Below, in pieces: positions 7,436 through 11,748 of a DNA stretch of 11,748 nt (the stretch's first letter is position 1; each line of letters opens with the position of its first letter). The translations under genes and the position numbers were made by a program. This stretch comes from Chloroflexota bacterium (GTDB taxonomy: Bacteria > Chloroflexota > Anaerolineae > B4-G1 > SLSP01), in NCBI GenBank assembly GCA_022707665.1, contig JAKJAE010000062.1:1-11748 (forward strand), written 5' to 3'. The notes beneath the pieces were generated by a model. The model saw only the letters and a list, made by a program, of their open reading frames with translations, did no database searches and was not told the DNA's origin.

Positions 7436-7957
7436 TCAGGCGGGCGTATAGCTTTGCACCGCTCTACGGTTGATGTAGAGCAACCGCGCCTGTGCCGGTA
7501 GGTCACCTGCACTGGTGGCGAGAAAATGGACCTGGGCCTTGGTGACGGGGAAGAAGAGGCCCTTCCAGAAGTCGAGGAAGTTGGTCAGTTTGGCCTCGCT
7601 CAAGAAGGGCACCCTGCCACGGATGACGGCGATCCCCAGGTTGATCAGGAGCGTTTCCGTGTGGGGTGCCTCACGGAACTGATCGAATGCGGCATCTTCC
7701 GTGAACGCCAGGAAATGGAGATGCTCCCGCATAACGATGACCTCGTTCGGATGAGTGGTGGGGAGTCCCGTAAACGCCCAGGGAGCGACACGTGCTTCGG
7801 TGATCGACAGAAAATCGAGACCGTCCTGGTTGATGTAGGTCGTTGGATTACCCAACGTGGTCAACATTCCATCGATCCATTGTAGATCGTTGGCTGCCAG
7901 AACCCGGTGTTTCTGTACGGGGGAATCCCCGAGCGTCGGGGCCAAGGAGCGGTTCAT
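7436..7957 (-). CDS. Conserved-looking soluble protein, unknown function, first gene of the SEDS operon
   Basis: 173 aa, with no signal peptide, membrane helix or cysteine. Recognisable blocks are L-G-N-P-T-T-Y-I-N (35-43), V-A-P-W-A-F-T-G-L-P-T-T-H-P (57-70), R-E-H-L-H-F-L-A-F (77-85), the V-I-R-G-R-V-P-F-L-S-E-A-K-L (111-124) and N-F-L-D-F-W-K-G (126-133). Alternating hydrophobic strands suggest a compact alpha/beta fold. It resembles a hypothetical family I associate with Chloroflexota genomes, but I know no assigned function. ATG 7957 is preceded by AAGGAGG with a short 4-nt spacing. The gene is followed after 5 nt by the eight-cysteine gene and then by the SEDS-PBP fusion, so the three are almost certainly one transcript. 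A link with envelope growth is an inference from position only. Confidence 0.82.
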   Translation of the reverse strand: MNRSLAPTLGDSPVQKHRVLAANDLQWIDGMLTTLGNPTTYINQDGLDFLSITEARVAPWAFTGLPTTHPNEVIVMREHLHFLAFTEDAAFDQFREAPHTETLLINLGIAVIRGRVPFLSEAKLTNFLDFWKGLFFPVTKAQVHFLATSAGDLPAQARLLYINRRAVQSYTPA

Positions 7958-7983
7958 CCTTCCTCCTTTTCACTCATACAATG

Positions 7984-8017
7984 GCCACCACACGGTGGCA
8001 ACGCAGCACGAGCTGCG
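7984..8017 (-). terminator. Tandem hairpins between ligA and the SEDS operon
   Basis: Two perfect 6-bp stems with 4-nt loops lie back to back in the 103-nt gap. On the plus strand they are CGCAGC/GCTGCG (8002-8007 and 8012-8017) and GCCACC/GGTGGC (7984-7989 and 7994-7999), separated by 2 nt. On the minus strand they come 44 nt after the ligA stop and just ahead of the ribosome site of the 173-aa gene. No T-run follows, so they may be a weak terminator, an RNA-processing or stability element, or a leader that adjusts expression of the downstream operon. I see no convincing promoter in this gap. Confidence 0.45.
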
Positions 8018-8060
8018 GGCGCCGAAAGCGCATTGGCATAGGGTGTGAAGGTGACCAAGG

Positions 8061-10554
<2,494 letters not shown>

Positions 10555-10577
10555 GCCTCCTTCACTTGGATCCTGCG

Positions 10578-10605
10578 TTGCTGAACACGTGACGTGAGGT
10601 ATACT
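10578..10605 (+). promoter_or_regulatory. Candidate promoter for the two-helix membrane protein gene
   Basis: On the plus strand TTGCTG (10578-10583), a 16-bp spacer and TATACT (10600-10605) form a plausible sigma-70 promoter about 34 nt ahead of the ATG at 10639. Two 9-bp direct copies of CGTTGCTGA (10576-10584 and 10607-10615) lie on either side of the -10 box, 31 bp apart, so one covers the -35 and the other the start region. That is a reasonable layout for an operator. Confidence 0.5.
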
Positions 10606-10625
10606 ACGTTGCTGAGTTTTGTCCA
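10598..10625 (-). promoter_or_regulatory. Candidate divergent promoter for the SH3/ligA unit
   Basis: On the minus strand TGGACA (10625-10620), a 16-bp spacer and TATACC (10603-10598) could drive the SH3-domain gene and ligA with a leader of about 38 nt. Its -10 overlaps the plus-strand -10 through the shared GTATAC, so the two promoters would compete for polymerase. The match is modest. Confidence 0.35.
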
Positions 10626-10638
10626 ATAGGAGTCGCGG

Positions 10639-11175
10639 ATGTCTATCGTGATCACGGAGGAAAGCCACAACCGCGTGGCCTGGCAAGCCAATCGTCCCGT
10701 CGTGTCTGTGCTCATTGGCATCCTCGCGGCTGTGCTTTTCCTGGTGGCTGTCGTCGTGTTCAGCCCCAGTCCAGTGCGTTGGCAAGTGTCGGGCGCGATC
10801 TTGGTGGCCGGATTGGCTATCGCCGTGGCGATTGTGCTGACGATGCCCATGGTCGATAGCGGCTTCCTGGAGCGTTCGCCGGATGGGGGCGACCTTCGTC
10901 GTGTGCAGACGTGGTTCCTCCGCGGGACCCGTGAGGTCTTCGGTCTGGCGCTAGGGGACATTGCGACTTTCGAGCTCGAGACGCGTAGCTTCGAGGATGG
11001 GCCAACTGGGAGTTACCCTCTGGCTCGACTTCGGGTGATAGCCCAAGATGGGAGCCACGAGATCCTGACGGACTGGACCGAGACACATCTGGCGCGGGAT
11101 CTGGTCGATGTGCTCACGAAGGTCGGGCGTCGTGAGCTAGCGTCGCCAGAGGGCGTCGGATCCGCTGTGGTATAA
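10639..11175 (+). CDS. Two-helix membrane protein with cytosolic C-terminal domain, unknown function
   Basis: 178 aa. Two strongly hydrophobic helices (about 20-41 and 47-69) with a short turn form a hairpin. The remaining hundred or so residues are soluble, with alternating strands (A-T-F-E-L-E-T-R 109-116; A-R-L-R-V-I-A-Q 129-136; H-E-I-L-T-D-W 140-146) and a final amphipathic helix (151-163). That layout resembles bacterial PH-like or Ycf4-like membrane-associated domains, but no signature lets me name the family. The ATG at 10639 has AGGAG with 6-nt spacing. The gene is divergent from the SH3/ligA unit and precedes recO on the same strand. Its stop codon TAA is part of the -10 box of the likely recO promoter. 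Function unknown. Confidence 0.8.
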   Translation: MSIVITEESHNRVAWQANRPVVSVLIGILAAVLFLVAVVVFSPSPVRWQVSGAILVAGLAIAVAIVLTMPMVDSGFLERSPDGGDLRRVQTWFLRGTREVFGLALGDIATFELETRSFEDGPTGSYPLARLRVIAQDGSHEILTDWTETHLARDLVDVLTKVGRRELASPEGVGSAVV

Positions 11176-11176
11176 T
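11168..11176 (+). promoter_or_regulatory. Extended -10 promoter for recO
   Basis: TGG followed by a perfect TATAAT gives the extended -10 form TGnTATAAT. No good -35 is visible 16-18 nt upstream, as expected for this promoter class. The box overlaps the stop codon of the preceding gene (TAA at 11173-11175). Initiation near 11183 would give a leader of about 90 nt before the recO ATG. Confidence 0.6.
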
Positions 11177-11195
11177 CCGGGCCGGGCCGCACTCC

Positions 11196-11247
11196 GCGGG
11201 ATGCCTGCTTCCCGCCCCTGTCTCGCCGATGCGGGTTGGTTTCGGCG
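11196..11247 (+). other. Two hairpins in the recO leader
   Basis: Between the promoter and recO are two perfect 6-bp stems: GCGGGA/TCCCGC (11196-11201 and 11210-11215, 8-nt loop) and CGCCGA/TCGGCG (11224-11229 and 11242-11247, 12-nt loop). Neither is followed by a T-run. They may fold in the leader RNA or end transcripts from the upstream gene. I recognise no known riboswitch or leader family. Confidence 0.3.
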
Positions 11248-11271
11248 TGGAGTCGATGGAGCAGGTAAGAG

Positions 11272-11748
11272 ATGACGCGACGCTTGAGGCTCTACCAACT
11301 GGAGGGAATCGTCCTGGGTCGCCGTGATCACGGCGAGGCTGATCGCATCGTCATCTGCCTGACTCCTGAGGGACGTGTTGATCTGCTGGCCAAGGGCACG
11401 CGGAAGACACGATCGCGAAAGGCAGGACACCTGGAGCTGTTCTCCCGCACGCGTATGTTGGTGTCCCACGTGGAGAGCTCATGGGACATCATCAGCCAGG
11501 CTGAAGCCATTGCGCTCCGTCCAGTGCTACAGGATGACTTTGAGCGCGGCACATATGCCCGGTACGCGGCTGAGCTCGTAATGCGCTTCTTTGAGCGTGA
11601 AGCCAATGAGCAGCTCTACCGACTGCTGGACTGGACGCTCACGACTCTGGAGGTGGACAGTACGCCGGAGCTGCTCGTGCGATGGTACGAGCAGCGTTTG
11701 TTGATACTGGCCGGATTTCGCCCTGAGTGGCGAACGTGTGTTGGTGAG
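11272..11748 (+). CDS. recO: DNA repair protein RecO, N-terminal part
   Basis: The first 159 codons of a gene that runs off the window. RecO loads RecA on SSB-coated DNA with RecR (and RecF) and anneals single strands during gap repair. The N-terminal OB fold is recognisable: a start of basic residues, then E-G-I-V-L-G-R-R-D-H-G-E-A-D-R-I-V (11-27), L-T-P-E-G-R-V-D-L-L-A-K-G (31-43), and the basic loop R-K-T-R-S-R-K (45-51). Next come L-E-L-F-S (55-59) and the helical domain with Y-A-A-E-L (105-109). Residues 139-157 (around R-W-Y-E-Q-R-L-L-I-L-A-G-F-R-P, then a Cys) match the region leading into the zinc-binding cysteines. ATG 11272 has AGGT 5 nt upstream. The C-terminal third is outside the window. 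Confidence 0.95.
   Translation, partial: MTRRLRLYQLEGIVLGRRDHGEADRIVICLTPEGRVDLLAKGTRKTRSRKAGHLELFSRTRMLVSHVESSWDIISQAEAIALRPVLQDDFERGTYARYAAELVMRFFEREANEQLYRLLDWTLTTLEVDSTPELLVRWYEQRLLILAGFRPEWRTCVGE

Noticed and set aside
7954..7977. Seven-codon leader peptide (M-S-E-K-E-E-G) overlapping the ATG of the 173-aa gene by ATGA
   Set aside because: Its codons are the purine-rich ribosome site itself and it has no ribosome site of its own. A chance frame is more likely.
10555..10785. N-terminal extension of the SH3-domain frame to an ATG at 10785
   Set aside because: It would overlap the divergent gene and its promoter region, and the extra residues look like antisense noise (His/Arg-rich).

Overview
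The window is about 11.7 kb of GC-rich DNA (roughly 60% by eye), densely packed with genes and cut at both ends by genes running off the edge. Most families are housekeeping bacterial: a PfkB sugar kinase, ParA, an OmpR-type response regulator, a SEDS/penicillin-binding fusion, NAD-dependent DNA ligase and RecO. Three things make a Chloroflexota bacterium (Chloroflexus/Roseiflexus/Anaerolineae-like) the best guess: the SEDS-PBP fusion, the NACHT-HEAT protein, and two small proteins that resemble conserved hypotheticals I associate with that phylum. This is family-level recognition, not a search result. TTG and GTG starts are used alongside ATG.

Layout. 1-1018 (+): the 3' end of a PfkB kinase gene, then a ParA/Soj ATPase gene 17 nt later with no parB beside it. 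1019-1080: a convergent gap with a GC hairpin. 1081-4208 (-): a two-gene unit, an OmpR/KdpE-like response regulator followed after 8 nt by a membrane-anchored NACHT-type NTPase with HEAT repeats. A near-consensus sigma-70 promoter lies upstream at 4323-4350. 4421-7957 (-): a tight three-gene operon of a 173-aa conserved-looking protein, a 112-aa eight-cysteine protein and an 885-aa SEDS-PBP fusion, with gaps of 5 and 13 nt. 8061-10554 (-): a membrane-anchored SH3-domain protein and ligA, 1 nt apart. Tandem hairpins separate this unit from the operon below it. 10555-10638: a divergent promoter region. 10639-11175 (+): a two-helix membrane protein. 11272-end (+): the 5' part of recO.

The most unusual item is the SEDS-PBP fusion. 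The glycosyltransferase half keeps its signature motifs, including the P-x-x-H-T-D-F loop. The transpeptidase half keeps its fold landmarks but has lost all three catalytic motifs (SxxK, SxN, KTG). It therefore looks like a SEDS polymerase permanently fused to a dead class B PBP that probably acts as a structural activator. It is co-transcribed with the eight-cysteine protein and a second uncharacterised soluble protein, which suggests a lineage-specific cell-envelope module. The second point of interest is the response regulator paired with a membrane NACHT-HEAT NTPase whose P-loop lysine is replaced by arginine.

I see no CRISPR array, tRNA, rRNA, insertion sequence or phage gene. No gap between genes exceeds about 215 bases.
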